A stretch of 64,000 nt of DNA from Clostridiales bacterium (GTDB taxonomy: Bacteria > Bacillota > Clostridia > Christensenellales > Aristaeellaceae): NCBI GenBank assembly GCA_004557125.1, contig SFET01000005.1:111470-175469 (forward strand), written 5' to 3'. How positions within the stretch are numbered: position 1 is the stretch's first letter; every line of letters starts with the position of its first letter. The translations under genes and the position numbers were made by a program. The notes under the pieces were generated by a model. The model searched no databases, was not told where the DNA came from, and worked only from the letters and a program-made list of their open reading frames with translations. This document shows positions 45,286-53,670 of the stretch, piece by piece.

Positions 45286-45315
45286 AAGCCCTTCCGACGC
45301 GAATCGGAAGGGCTT
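45286..45315. terminator. Terminator between convergent nadE and rpiB
   Basis: A 12-bp perfect stem AAGCCCTTCCGA/TCGGAAGGGCTT (45286-45297 with 45304-45315). The plus side continues CTCTC and the minus side TTTGTG; it probably serves both genes. Confidence 0.7.
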
Positions 45316-45327
45316 CTCTCAAATGTA

Positions 45328-45780
45328 TCAGTGCGTGGTCTGCTCCTGCTCCAGCTTCATGATGAGCTTGACGCGCTCGGCGTGGCGGCCGCCCTCAGGC
45401 TCCGTCTCCAGGAAGGCGTCCACGATGGCCTCGGCCAGCTGCGGGCCGACGATGCGCGCGCCAAAGGCGATCATGTTGCAGTCGTTGTGGGCGCGGCACA
45501 TCCTTGCGCTGACGGGCTCGGACACGCAGGCGCAGCGGATGCCGTGCACCTTGTTGGCGGCGATGGAGATGCCCACGCCGGTGCCGCAGATCACGATGCC
45601 GCGCTCCGCCTGACCGGAGACCACGGCCTTCGCCACGTCCTCCGCCCGGCAGGGATAGTCGGTGCGCTCGCCGGTGTCCACGCCGAAGTTGATCACCTCG
45701 TGGCCCTTGTCCTGCAGATACTTGAGAATGTGATGCTTCAGCTCATAGGCGGCATGATCGTTGCCGATGGCGATTTTCAT
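45328..45780 (-). CDS. rpiB: Ribose-5-phosphate isomerase B
   Basis: The 150-residue enzyme interconverts ribose 5-phosphate and ribulose 5-phosphate. It has MKIAIGNDHAAYELK at the start, the RpiB/LacAB segment GIVICGTGVGISIAANK with the active Cys near 65, and NDCNMIAFGARIVG near 98. It has its own promoter and converges on nadE. Confidence 0.95.
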   Translation of the reverse strand: MKIAIGNDHAAYELKHHILKYLQDKGHEVINFGVDTGERTDYPCRAEDVAKAVVSGQAERGIVICGTGVGISIAANKVHGIRCACVSEPVSARMCRAHNDCNMIAFGARIVGPQLAEAIVDAFLETEPEGGRHAERVKLIMKLEQEQTTH

Positions 45781-45825
45781 AATCTATACGTCCTTTCCTT
45801 GAAATCTACACTTGGATCTGTGAAC

Positions 45826-45854
45826 AATATACATCCCGCGCCGCCGTTTGTCAA
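45826..45854 (-). promoter_or_regulatory. Promoter of rpiB
   Basis: On the minus strand TTGACA (45854-45849) and TATATT (45831-45826) have 17-base spacing. Confidence 0.68.
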
Positions 45855-45887
45855 CCGCGGCTGTCAATTTTCCCAGCCGGCTGCGGG

Positions 45888-45917
45888 TTGACAATTTCCG
45901 CCCCGAGGGTCTACAAT
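45888..45917 (+). promoter_or_regulatory. Promoter of the SsuABC-like importer
   Basis: TTGACA at 45888-45893 and TACAAT at 45912-45917 have an 18-base spacer. A ~130-base GC-rich leader with a GCGGGG/CCCCGC hairpin follows; no known riboswitch is recognised in it. Confidence 0.62.
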
Positions 45918-46051
45918 AGATGCGTCCGATGCTGCCTGCGGGGTACGCCCCGCCGCACGAGACCGGCCCGTCGTCGGCCCGCGGCGCCCCTTACGCATCC
46001 GCCTCCGGAGAATTCCGGAGCCATACACACTCCCGGAAAGGAATGATTCCC

Positions 46052-46999
46052 ATGAAAAAGATCCTCGCTGCCGCACTGTGCATGATGCTGCTGATGACCT
46101 GCGCCCTCGCAGAACCCCTGCGCGTCGCCGCGCTGAAGGGCCCCACCGCCATGGGCATGGTCAAGATGATGTCCGACGACGCTGGCAGCAACTACGCCTT
46201 CGAAATCTGCGCCGCTGCGGATGAAATCACTCCGAAGCTGGTGCAGGGTGCGCTGGACGTGGCCGCGCTGCCCGCGAACCTCGCCGCCGTGCTCTACCAG
46301 CGCACCGGGGGCGAGCTGCAGGTGCTGGCCGTGAACACCCTCGGCGTGCTCTACATCGCTGAGCGCGGCGACACCATCCACTCCGTCGCCGACCTGGCGG
46401 GCAGAACCATCTACTCCGCCGGCAAGGGCTCCACGCCGGAGTACGCCCTGAACTACATCCTGCGCCAGAGCGGCCTGGAGCCGGGCGTGGACGTGACCAT
46501 CGAGTACAAGTCCGAGCACAGCGAGTGCCTGGCGGCACTGATGAACGACGCCGGCGCCTGTGCCATGCTGCCCCAGCCCTTCCTGACCACCGCCCTCACC
46601 AAGGCCGAGGACATGCGCATGGCGCTGGATCTCACCGCCGAGTGGGACGCATTGCAGGATGCGGATGGCAGCGCCATGATCACCGGCGTGGTGGTAGCCC
46701 GCAGCGACTTCGTCGCGGAACATCCCGATGTCGTCGACGCCTTCCTCGAGGACTACGCCGCATCGGTCGCGTACACCGGCACGGATATCTCCGGCGCGGC
46801 GGCGCTGATCGAGGCCTACGATATCGTCACCGCCGCTGTGGCGGAGGCGGCGCTGCCCCAGTGCAACATCGTGTGCATCACCGGGGAGGAAATGCTCAAG
46901 AAGCTCTCCGGCTACCTCGAGGTGCTCTATGCCCAGGATCCCGAATCCGTGGGAGGTGCGCTGCCCGATGCGCAGTTCTATTACGTCCCGGAAGCCTGA
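46052..46999 (+). CDS. ABC transporter substrate-binding protein, NitT/TauT/SsuA type
   Basis: The 315-residue secreted protein has a signal peptide (1-20, ending CALA) and the two-lobe NMT1-like fold: LRVAALKGPTAMGMVKMM at the N-terminus, a helix near 70 (VQGALDVAALPANLAA), and GRTIYSAGKGSTPEYAL near 120. The family brings in nitrate, sulfonates, taurine or thiamine precursors; the ligand here is unknown. The ATG at 46052 gives the best spacing to AAAGGA. First of three overlapping importer genes. Confidence 0.83.
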   Translation: MKKILAAALCMMLLMTCALAEPLRVAALKGPTAMGMVKMMSDDAGSNYAFEICAAADEITPKLVQGALDVAALPANLAAVLYQRTGGELQVLAVNTLGVLYIAERGDTIHSVADLAGRTIYSAGKGSTPEYALNYILRQSGLEPGVDVTIEYKSEHSECLAALMNDAGACAMLPQPFLTTALTKAEDMRMALDLTAEWDALQDADGSAMITGVVVARSDFVAEHPDVVDAFLEDYAASVAYTGTDISGAAALIEAYDIVTAAVAEAALPQCNIVCITGEEMLKKLSGYLEVLYAQDPESVGGALPDAQFYYVPEA

Positions 47000-47768
47000 T
47001 CCGCGCCCGGCTGCGCGCGCTGCAAATCGCGACCACATCCGACCCTGGGCCGTCGCTCTCTGGCTGATCCTTTGGCAGGCTGCGGCCATGGCGGTGGGAC
47101 AGGACTTCCTCCTCGCCTCCCCCGTGACGGTGCTGGTGCGCTTTGCCGCACTGGCCCGCACCGCCGCCTTCTGGAGCGCGGCGCTCTTCTCCATGGCGCG
47201 CATCCTGGCGGGCTTTCTGCTGGGCGTGCTCTCGGGCGTCGCGGCTGCGGGACTGTCCCTGCGCTGGCGGCGGGTGCGGGAGCTGCTCGCGCCGCTGCAT
47301 GCGGTGCTGCGAGCCATCCCGGTGGCCTCCTTCGTCATCGTGGCGCTGATCTGGGTGCCCTCAAGGAATCTGTCCGTGCTGATCAGCTTCCTGGTGGTGT
47401 TTCCGCTGATCTACGCCCAAACCCTGGGCGAGCTGGAGCGCACCGACGCAAGGTGCATCGAGATGGCGCGTCTGTTTCGCATGAAGCCGCTGCGGCAACT
47501 GGTGTACGTCTACGGCCTGCCCGCACTACCCGCGCTCAGCGACGCCTGCGCCTCGGCCATGGGCATGGCCTGGAAGTCCGGCGTGGCGGCGGAGCTGATC
47601 TCCATTCCCGCCGGCTCCATCGGCGAGCGGCTGTACAAGGCCAAGGTGTACCTGATGACCGGCGACCTGTTCGCCTGGACGCTATTGATCGTGCTGCTGA
47701 GCACGCTGTGCGCCCGACTGCTTTCCCTTGCCCTGAAGTGCGCCGCCGCGCGCCTGGAGAGGATGTGA
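46968..47768 (+). CDS. ABC transporter permease, SsuC/TauC type
   Basis: The 266-residue membrane protein has six helices and an EAA-type loop near residue 160 (CIEMARLFRMKPLRQLVYVYGLP with a conserved Gly region), followed by GMAWKSGVAAELISIPAGSIG. It starts at 46968 inside the end of the binding-protein gene (32-base overlap), where a GGGAGG site is visible. It would form a homodimeric pore for the importer. Confidence 0.85.
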   Translation: MRSSITSRKPDPRPAARAANRDHIRPWAVALWLILWQAAAMAVGQDFLLASPVTVLVRFAALARTAAFWSAALFSMARILAGFLLGVLSGVAAAGLSLRWRRVRELLAPLHAVLRAIPVASFVIVALIWVPSRNLSVLISFLVVFPLIYAQTLGELERTDARCIEMARLFRMKPLRQLVYVYGLPALPALSDACASAMGMAWKSGVAAELISIPAGSIGERLYKAKVYLMTGDLFAWTLLIVLLSTLCARLLSLALKCAAARLERM

Positions 47769-48370
47769 TTTCCCTGGCCATGCCGGACATCGAACTTATG
47801 CGCGTGTGCAAGTCCTATGGCGGGCGCAGCGTGCTGCAGGATCTCTGCCATCGCTTTCCCGGCGGTCAGATCAGCTGCGTGCTGGGTCCCTCGGGCTGCG
47901 GAAAGACCACGCTGCTGCGGCTCATCGCCGGTCTGGAGGCTCCGGACGGAGGCGAGATCCGCGGCGCCGCAGGGTGGAAAATCAGCGCGGTCTTTCAGGA
48001 GGATCGCCTGCTGGAGAACCTCACCGCCGAAAAGAACCTGCTGCTCACCGCCCGGCCGGGCTTCACCCGAAAGGATGCCCAAGACCTGCTGGAGCAGCTG
48101 GGACTGAACGGCGCGGCAAGGCAGCGCACATCCCTGCTCAGCGGCGGCATGCGCCGCAGGGTGGCCGTGGCCCGGGCACTGGCCGCGGATTACGATCTGC
48201 TGCTGCTGGACGAACCGCTGACCGGCCTGGACGGCGAGACCCGGCTGCAGGTGCTCAGGCACATTCAGCGCGCCTGCGCCGGCCGCACGACCATCTGGGT
48301 CACCCACGATCCACAGGTCCCCGCGCTGCTGGGCGCACCGGCGCTCCAGCTCAGCCGGATTCCCGATTGA
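47765..48370 (+). CDS. ABC transporter ATP-binding protein, SsuB/TauB type (short)
   Basis: The 201-residue ATPase has Walker A LGPSGCGKTTLLRLIAG near 36, signature LLSGGMRRRVAVARAL near 118 and Walker B LLLLDEPLTGLD near 140. It is shorter than the usual ~250 residues, ending soon after the H-loop (WVTHDP). The start is taken as GTG at 47765, which overlaps the permease stop by four bases (GTGA) and follows GGAGAGG; the ATG at 47780 has no ribosome site. Confidence 0.86.
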   Translation: MISLAMPDIELMRVCKSYGGRSVLQDLCHRFPGGQISCVLGPSGCGKTTLLRLIAGLEAPDGGEIRGAAGWKISAVFQEDRLLENLTAEKNLLLTARPGFTRKDAQDLLEQLGLNGAARQRTSLLSGGMRRRVAVARALAADYDLLLLDEPLTGLDGETRLQVLRHIQRACAGRTTIWVTHDPQVPALLGAPALQLSRIPD

Positions 48371-48389
48371 ACCGCATTCTGCACGCAAA

Positions 48390-48440
48390 GGCGCGCGAAA
48401 CGTTGGATTCTGCAACGTTTCGCGCGCCCTGTTTTGTTTT
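48390..48440 (+). terminator. Terminator of the SsuABC-like operon
   Basis: A perfect 15-bp stem (48390-48404 with 48414-48428) is followed by CTGTTTTGTTTT. Confidence 0.9.
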
Positions 48441-48450
48441 ACTTTTGATT

Positions 48451-49428
48451 TCAGCGGAAGCGCACGCTGATCTCGCCGGAGCGCAGCACCTGTTCCGCGC
48501 CATCGCCCGTGCGGATGATCAGGCTGCCGGCGTCGTCGATGCCGATGGCCGTGGCAGGATAGTGCTCCTCGCCCCGCAGCACCTCGATCTCCCGGCCGAT
48601 CACGTTGGAGCGCGCGCGGCTCTCCTCCATGAAGCCGCCGCTCTCCAGCAGGGGATAGAGGGCGTTCATCTCGTTGATGAGCTCCGCGGTGAAGCGGCTG
48701 CGGGAGATGCTCCGGCCGCAGGCGTTGGAGATGGAGGTGGCCTTGTCGCGCAATTCCTCCGGGAAGTCCATGAAGCCTACATTTACGCCGATGCCCACCA
48801 CCACGTACTGCATCTGGCCGCTCTCAAAGTCCAGCCCCGCCTCGCACAGGATGCCGCAGGCCTTCTTCGGCCCCAGATACACGTCGTTGACCCACTTGAT
48901 GGAGGCCTGCACGTCCGCGACCTTCTCCATGGCGCGCGCCACGGCCACCGCCGACATACTGGTGATGCTCACCGCCCGGTCCGCAGAGATCTGCGGCCAC
49001 AGAATGAAGGACATGTACACGCCGCTGTTCTCCGGGGAGTAGAATGCGCGCCCGAACCTGCCCCGACCCAGCGTCTGCTGCCCCGAAATCACCAGCGTAC
49101 CGTGGGCCGCGCCCTGGGCGGCCAGCTCCTTGGCGCGGTTGTTGGTGGAATCGATCGTCCTGTGCAGCTCGATGGAAGAACCGATCTTCCCCGGTCTGCG
49201 ATAGTGCTCAATCTCCGCGACGCTCAATACGTCGGCGCCGCCGGCGAGCCGGTAGCCCCGGTTGGTGGCGGCCTCCACGGCGTAGCCCTCGCTGCGCAGC
49301 TGCTCGATGGCCTTCCACACCGCGCTGCGCGAGACTCCCAGCCGCCGCGCCAGCTCATTTCCCGATATGCTCTCCTGTGCGTCCAGCAGGGCGCGCAGCA
49401 CCTGTTCCCTGGTCGATATCTGCGTCAT
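48451..49428 (-). CDS. birA: Biotin-protein ligase/biotin operon repressor
   Basis: The 325-residue protein attaches biotin to carboxylases and, with its DNA-binding N-terminus, can repress biotin genes. The winged helix is at ~5-65 (ISGNELARRLGVSRSAVWKA), the catalytic biotin site GRGRFGRAFYSP near 120 and KWVNDVYLGPKK near 178, with the SH3-like C-terminal domain after 270. It is a class II (regulatory) form. No biotin genes are adjacent. Confidence 0.94.
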   Translation of the reverse strand: MTQISTREQVLRALLDAQESISGNELARRLGVSRSAVWKAIEQLRSEGYAVEAATNRGYRLAGGADVLSVAEIEHYRRPGKIGSSIELHRTIDSTNNRAKELAAQGAAHGTLVISGQQTLGRGRFGRAFYSPENSGVYMSFILWPQISADRAVSITSMSAVAVARAMEKVADVQASIKWVNDVYLGPKKACGILCEAGLDFESGQMQYVVVGIGVNVGFMDFPEELRDKATSISNACGRSISRSRFTAELINEMNALYPLLESGGFMEESRARSNVIGREIEVLRGEEHYPATAIGIDDAGSLIIRTGDGAEQVLRSGEISVRFR

Positions 49429-49449
49429 AATTCAAAACCCTCCGCATGC

Positions 49450-49479
49450 AATATAGCACGCGAAGGGTTTCATTGTCAA
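49450..49479 (-). promoter_or_regulatory. Promoter of birA
   Basis: On the minus strand TTGACA (49479-49474) and TATATT (49455-49450) have an 18-base spacer. Confidence 0.62.
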
Positions 49480-49514
49480 CGGATATTTCCTATTTGGTGC
49501 ACAATGTGCCGCGC

Positions 49515-50159
49515 TCAGCGCTCGTCCCGCTCCGCACGCATCCGGTCGCGCTCCATGCGGGAGTAGATGCAGCCGCAGAAGTCCTGCCGGTACAGTCCAT
49601 ATTCCTCGGAGAGCGCGCAGGAGCGCCGGTAGCCGTCCTTCTTCTTGAAATCCGAAAAGAGGTACTTCACGCCGAACTCCGCCGCCAGGGCCGCGCCGAT
49701 TGCGTTCAGGCGCTGGGCGTCCTTCAGCGGACTGATGGACAGCGTGGTGGTGAAGTAGTCCGCGCCGATGCTGCGGGCATACTCGGCGGTTCTGCGCAGG
49801 CGCATCTCAAAGCAGATGCCGCAGCGCTCCCCGCCCTCGGGATCGCCCTCGTGGCCGCGCACCTTCGCATGGAAGCGCTCCGGCTCGTATTCGCCCACCG
49901 CGACGCTCAGATCCTCCCGAAGGGGCATCTGTTCCACCAGTCGCTGCTGCTCCTCCACGCGATGGCGAAACTCCGCCTCGGGAGCGATGTTCGGATTGTA
50001 GTAGAACAGCGCGATGCGAAAGTGCTCATTCAGCCGCTCCAGCACGGCGCTTGAGCAGGGCGCACAGCAGCTGTGCAGCGCCAGCAGCGGCCGCGTGCCG
50101 GATGCATGGATGCGGGCGATCTCCCGCTCCATCTCAATCTGATAGTTGATCTTCGCCAT
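49515..50159 (-). CDS. queH: Epoxyqueuosine reductase QueH
   Basis: The 214-residue protein matches QueH, which reduces epoxyqueuosine to queuosine in tRNA. It has the paired cysteines of the family in LLALHSCCAPCSSAVLERL near residue 25, a CGICFEMRLRRTAEYA segment near 110, SPLKDAQRLNAIG near 135 and FCGCIYS at the C-terminus; these bind a 4Fe-4S cluster and a second metal. The ATG at 50159 overlaps the upstream kinase gene by 26 bases. No other queuosine gene is nearby. Confidence 0.9.
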   Translation of the reverse strand: MAKINYQIEMEREIARIHASGTRPLLALHSCCAPCSSAVLERLNEHFRIALFYYNPNIAPEAEFRHRVEEQQRLVEQMPLREDLSVAVGEYEPERFHAKVRGHEGDPEGGERCGICFEMRLRRTAEYARSIGADYFTTTLSISPLKDAQRLNAIGAALAAEFGVKYLFSDFKKKDGYRRSCALSEEYGLYRQDFCGCIYSRMERDRMRAERDER

Positions 50160-51132
50160 GGATCTCCCCCGCCGGAACTTCTTCCCCGCCGTCCGCCTCC
50201 TCCGGCGCATCGACGGGCTCCACCGGCACGGTCTCCGCCGCCTTGCGGGGCAGCACCAGCTCCACCCGCTGATGGAGATTGACCACTTCAAACCTCCGGC
50301 AGCACGCGCCGCGCTCGCCGTCCAACGTCCACTCCACGTCCTCCTCGGTCTCGACGGTCAGATGATCCGCTGTAAAGAAGTGGATCATGTCGCAGGGCAG
50401 ATCGGAGCTGCGCAGGGCCATCAGGATCCGGGTCAGTTCGCTGGGCAACCGGGGATTCTTGATCAGCATCACCTCAAAGAGGCCGTCGTTCAGGCGCACC
50501 AGATCCCGGTTGAGCTTGAGGATGCCGCCCACGGAAATGGAATTGGTCACGGCACAGAACAGAAACTCGCCGTCGATCACCCGATCGTCGCACTCCACGT
50601 GCATGCGGATCGGCCTCAGGCTGGGCAGATCGCGGATGCCCTCCAGTATGTAGGCCAGATGTCCCAGCAGGTTCTTGGCCACCTGTGGGGTGGTGTAGGA
50701 GGTGCGCGCAAAGGCGCCGCAGGAGGCGGTATAGATGAACTGCCGGCCATTGAAGCAGCCCAGATCGAAGCGGATGCCCTCGCCGTCCACGGCGTCCTGT
50801 GCCGCCTGCATGATGTCCGTGGACAGTCCCAGGCTGTTGGCATAGTCGTTGGTGGTTCCGGCGGCGATGTAGCCCACCGGGCGGTCGATGCCGCTCTCCA
50901 CCAGGCCGGCGATGGTCTCGTTCAGCGTGCCGTCGCCGCCGACGCACACAATGCGCTCGTATTCCGCGGCATGATCGCGCACATAGGGCGTCGCATCGCC
51001 GCTGCAGGCGGTCACGTACACCGCGCATTCATAGCCGCGGTCATTGTACAGGCGAACGATTTCCGGCAAATAACGGTTTGCGCGCTTTTGCCCCGCGCAT
51101 GGGTTCAGCAAAAGTAGAAGCCGCTTGTTCAC
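50134..51132 (-). CDS. Diacylglycerol/lipid kinase, DagK/YegS family
   Basis: The 332-residue protein has the lipid kinase fold: LLLLLNPCAGQKRA at the start, the ATP site IVCVGGDGTLNETIAGL near 62 and GTTNDYANSLGL near 93. Members phosphorylate diacylglycerol or related lipids at the membrane. The start is GTG at 51132 with AAGGGG upstream. A proline- and acid-rich tail (~305-332) overlaps the queH start. Confidence 0.9.
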   Translation of the reverse strand: MNKRLLLLLNPCAGQKRANRYLPEIVRLYNDRGYECAVYVTACSGDATPYVRDHAAEYERIVCVGGDGTLNETIAGLVESGIDRPVGYIAAGTTNDYANSLGLSTDIMQAAQDAVDGEGIRFDLGCFNGRQFIYTASCGAFARTSYTTPQVAKNLLGHLAYILEGIRDLPSLRPIRMHVECDDRVIDGEFLFCAVTNSISVGGILKLNRDLVRLNDGLFEVMLIKNPRLPSELTRILMALRSSDLPCDMIHFFTADHLTVETEEDVEWTLDGERGACCRRFEVVNLHQRVELVLPRKAAETVPVEPVDAPEEADGGEEVPAGEIHGEDQLSD

Positions 51133-51229
51133 TCATCGCACCCCTTTCCAAATCTGTTCCTCCATTGTAACACATCCCGCCGCAGAGGGCGGTGAAAAAT
51201 GCCGCCGAACACAATCCGACAGCATTGAT

Positions 51230-51916
51230 TCACTTCATGATTGGTGCGAGCCGGAAATCCAGCCCGTCGCAGGAAACCTGATGATAGTTCACGCCATCCA
51301 CCTCGCCGCAGATCGCCCCGGCGAGACCCGCGCCGTGCAGGTGGCCGTAGACCACGTCCTGCACGCCGTACTGCCGGAGAAGATCCGAAAAGCCCTCGGC
51401 CGACTCCGTGCGCGGCGGATAGTGCATCATGGCGATCAGAGGCGCATCCGCGCTGCGCTCCCGGGCATTGCGAAGCGACATCTCCAGCCGCTGGCGCTCC
51501 CGACGGTAGATGCGCGCATCGTCGCTGTCCCCGTCCGGCTCGGCAGGAATCGTCCAGCCCCGGGATCCGGCAAAGAGCACGCCGTCCAACAGCAGGCTGT
51601 CATTCTGCAGCGCAAAGCAGCCCTCCGGCAGCATGCGGCGCACGCGGCCGATGGAGCTCCACCAAAAGTCGTGGTTGCCCCGCAGCAGGAGCTTGATCCC
51701 CGGCAATGCGCCGATGCGCGCCAAGTCCTCCTGCGCCTCCTCCAGATGCATGGCCCAGCTCAGATCCCCCGGCAGCAGCACCACGTCCTGCGGCTGCACG
51801 CGCCCGATCCAGTCGGCGCTGATCCGCTCAAAGTGGTTCGCCCAGTGGGGGCCAAAGATGTCCATCGGCTTCTGCCGCGCAGGCAGGTGCAGATCCGAGA
51901 TCGCCCAGACCATCAC
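51230..51916 (-). CDS. Calcineurin-like metallophosphoesterase
   Basis: The 228-residue protein shows the metal-site motifs in order: ISDLHL (D, H) at 6-11, LPGDLSW near 48, RGNHDFWW near 79, MMHYPP near 162 and YGHLHG near 190. This set binds two metals in phosphoesterases. The substrate is unknown. It starts at GTG 51916 or ATG 51913, a few bases after the zinc-ribbon gene, so the two form a unit. Confidence 0.88.
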   Translation of the reverse strand: MMVWAISDLHLPARQKPMDIFGPHWANHFERISADWIGRVQPQDVVLLPGDLSWAMHLEEAQEDLARIGALPGIKLLLRGNHDFWWSSIGRVRRMLPEGCFALQNDSLLLDGVLFAGSRGWTIPAEPDGDSDDARIYRRERQRLEMSLRNARERSADAPLIAMMHYPPRTESAEGFSDLLRQYGVQDVVYGHLHGAGLAGAICGEVDGVNYHQVSCDGLDFRLAPIMK

Positions 51917-51918
51917 GA

Positions 51919-52320
51919 TCAGAGATCCTCTTGATCTTCGTCGTCCTCGCCGTCCTCGTCATCGTCGTCGGCAAAGAAATCGTCATCCTCGTCGGCAAAG
52001 GCCTCGTCATCCATGTCATCGCCCAGATCCAGCTCGATCTCGTCCATGGTGCTCACGGAGTCGATATCGCCGATGTTGGAGGCGTCCGCCACCACGGTCT
52101 CCTCGTTCTGCGTATCGGCTTCGCGCTGTGTCAGCTCCTTCAGGCAGTAGGCGCACAGCTCCTGGCCCGGCACAACCGGATTCTCTCCGCATTCGGAGCA
52201 CAGCTCGATCATCTCGTACTGCTCGCTCTCGCCGCGCACCTCGCGCTTGCACACGGAGCACATCTTGTCGGTATCGAGCATGTAATTCAGTTCACAGCGG
52301 GGACATTTGATCAGACCCAT
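51919..52320 (-). CDS. Zinc-ribbon protein with long acidic tail
   Basis: The 133-residue protein has four CxxC pairs in its first 62 residues (CPRC, CSVC, CSEC, CAYC), giving two likely zinc sites. From ~70 on it becomes highly acidic, with runs of Asp and Glu to the end. Such tails mimic nucleic acid or bind basic proteins. I do not recognise the family; a transcription or ribosome-associated role is only a guess. It is directly followed by the phosphoesterase gene. Confidence 0.75.
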   Translation of the reverse strand: MGLIKCPRCELNYMLDTDKMCSVCKREVRGESEQYEMIELCSECGENPVVPGQELCAYCLKELTQREADTQNEETVVADASNIGDIDSVSTMDEIELDLGDDMDDEAFADEDDDFFADDDDEDGEDDEDQEDL

Positions 52321-52462
52321 GAATACTTCCTCCCAGCATCGGCGGTTTTTCGCTTCAGTCCTGCGACAGGACTTCTGCGGGAAATTTTTCCTTTCATATA
52401 CACCATGTTATTATACACAAATGTATCGGAAGCGCAAGTAGAAATTTGCGCAAACTTACTTT

Positions 52463-53050
52463 TTATCCATTTTCTTCTTTACGCAGACAATCCGCGAGCC
52501 GGCGCACGTCCTGTGCATAGACCTCCCGCAGCGACGGATTGTAGATCAGCGACGCCGGGTGATACATCGGATACAGGCGCAGGCCCTCGACCTCCCGGAA
52601 CGCGCCGTGCGCATCGCCGATCACCGTCTTTGGCCCCGTCAGCGCCCGCAGCGGCACGTTGCCCAGGGTCACGATCACGCCGGGCCGCACCAGCTCAATC
52701 TCCCGCCGCAGCCAGGGCAGAAACAGTTGAACCTCCTCCCGTGTGGGTGGACGGTTCACGATGCGCCCGGCGGCAGAGAGCTTCGTCGGGCGGAACTTGA
52801 CCGCATTGGTCACGTACAGCTCCTCCCGCCTGAGGCCGGCCAGCTCCAGAAACTCATTGAGGTTCTTCCCGGCCTTGCCCACGAAGGGCCGGCCCTGCAG
52901 CGTCTCCTGCTCCCCAGGGGCCTCGCCCACCAGCATCACCCGGGCATCCGGCGCGCCCTCGCCGTGCACCAGAATCTTGCGCTCGCCCTCATAGAGCTCA
53001 GCGATGAGCCGCTCCAGCTCCGCGCGCATTCTGTCCAATTCGCCGCTCAC
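52463..53050 (-). CDS. Uracil-DNA glycosylase superfamily protein lacking cluster cysteines
   Basis: The 195-residue protein has the family motifs GEAPGEQETLQGRPFVGKAG near 38 and YPMYHPASLIYNPS near 160, so the glycosylase fold is kept. The four cysteines that bind a 4Fe-4S cluster in type 4 enzymes are all absent; for example NAVKFRP replaces the NVVKCRP of the upstream paralogue. It starts with GTG at 53050, overlapping the paralogue stop by four bases. It may be active without a cluster or have another role. Confidence 0.84.
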   Translation of the reverse strand: MSGELDRMRAELERLIAELYEGERKILVHGEGAPDARVMLVGEAPGEQETLQGRPFVGKAGKNLNEFLELAGLRREELYVTNAVKFRPTKLSAAGRIVNRPPTREEVQLFLPWLRREIELVRPGVIVTLGNVPLRALTGPKTVIGDAHGAFREVEGLRLYPMYHPASLIYNPSLREVYAQDVRRLADCLRKEENG

Positions 53051-53670
53051 TTATCCGCCTCCGCGTCCCCGGCTTCCGCCTGAATTTCGCTTAGTTTGGC
53101 CCGAACCTTCTGAAAATCCTCCCAGGCTTCGCGCTTTTTGGAGGGATCGCGCAGCAGCGCCGAGGGGTGGAATGTGGGCATGAACCACACGCCCTTGCGC
53201 TCGTACCACTGGCCGTGCTCGCGCATGACGGAAATCTCCTGCTGAAGCGTGTAGTGGCAGGCCACCTTTCCCAGCAGCACCACGATCTTCGGCCGCACCA
53301 GCGCCACCTGGGCGCGCAGATAGTTCAGGCACGCCTGAGCCTCGTCCGGCTCGGGATTGCGGTTCTGCGGCGGGCGGCACTTCACCACGTTGCAGATGTA
53401 CACCTGCTCGCGCTCCAGCCCGATGGCGGCGATCATCCGCGTGAGCAGCTCGCCGGAGCGACCCACGAAGGGCCGGCCCTGCAGATCCTCGTCCCGGCCG
53501 GGACCCTCGCCAATGAACATCAGCGCCGCGTGGGGATCGCCCTCGCCGGGAACCACGTTGTTTCTCGTCTCGCACAGGCGGCACTTCCGGCAATCGCCAA
53601 TCTCCTGTTCCAGCTGTGCCCAGGATGTCCTCATAAGCTCATCTCCCAGCGCCTTGTCCTCTGTATGCAC
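53047..53670 (-). CDS. Uracil-DNA glycosylase, type 4 (4Fe-4S)
   Basis: The 207-residue enzyme removes uracil from DNA. It keeps the full type 4 set: CRKCRLCETRNNVVPGEG near 28, GEGPGRDEDLQGRPFVG near 53, NVVKCRPPQNRNPEPDEAQA with the third and fourth Cys near 98-114, and MPTFHPSALLRDP near 162. It is immediately upstream of, and coupled to, a paralogue that has lost the cysteines. Confidence 0.92.
   Translation of the reverse strand: MHTEDKALGDELMRTSWAQLEQEIGDCRKCRLCETRNNVVPGEGDPHAALMFIGEGPGRDEDLQGRPFVGRSGELLTRMIAAIGLEREQVYICNVVKCRPPQNRNPEPDEAQACLNYLRAQVALVRPKIVVLLGKVACHYTLQQEISVMREHGQWYERKGVWFMPTFHPSALLRDPSKKREAWEDFQKVRAKLSEIQAEAGDAEADK

Noticed and set aside
45918..46051. Riboswitch before the SsuABC-like importer
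   Set aside because: There is a GC-rich hairpin, but no thi-box or other known conserved core and no terminator in the leader.
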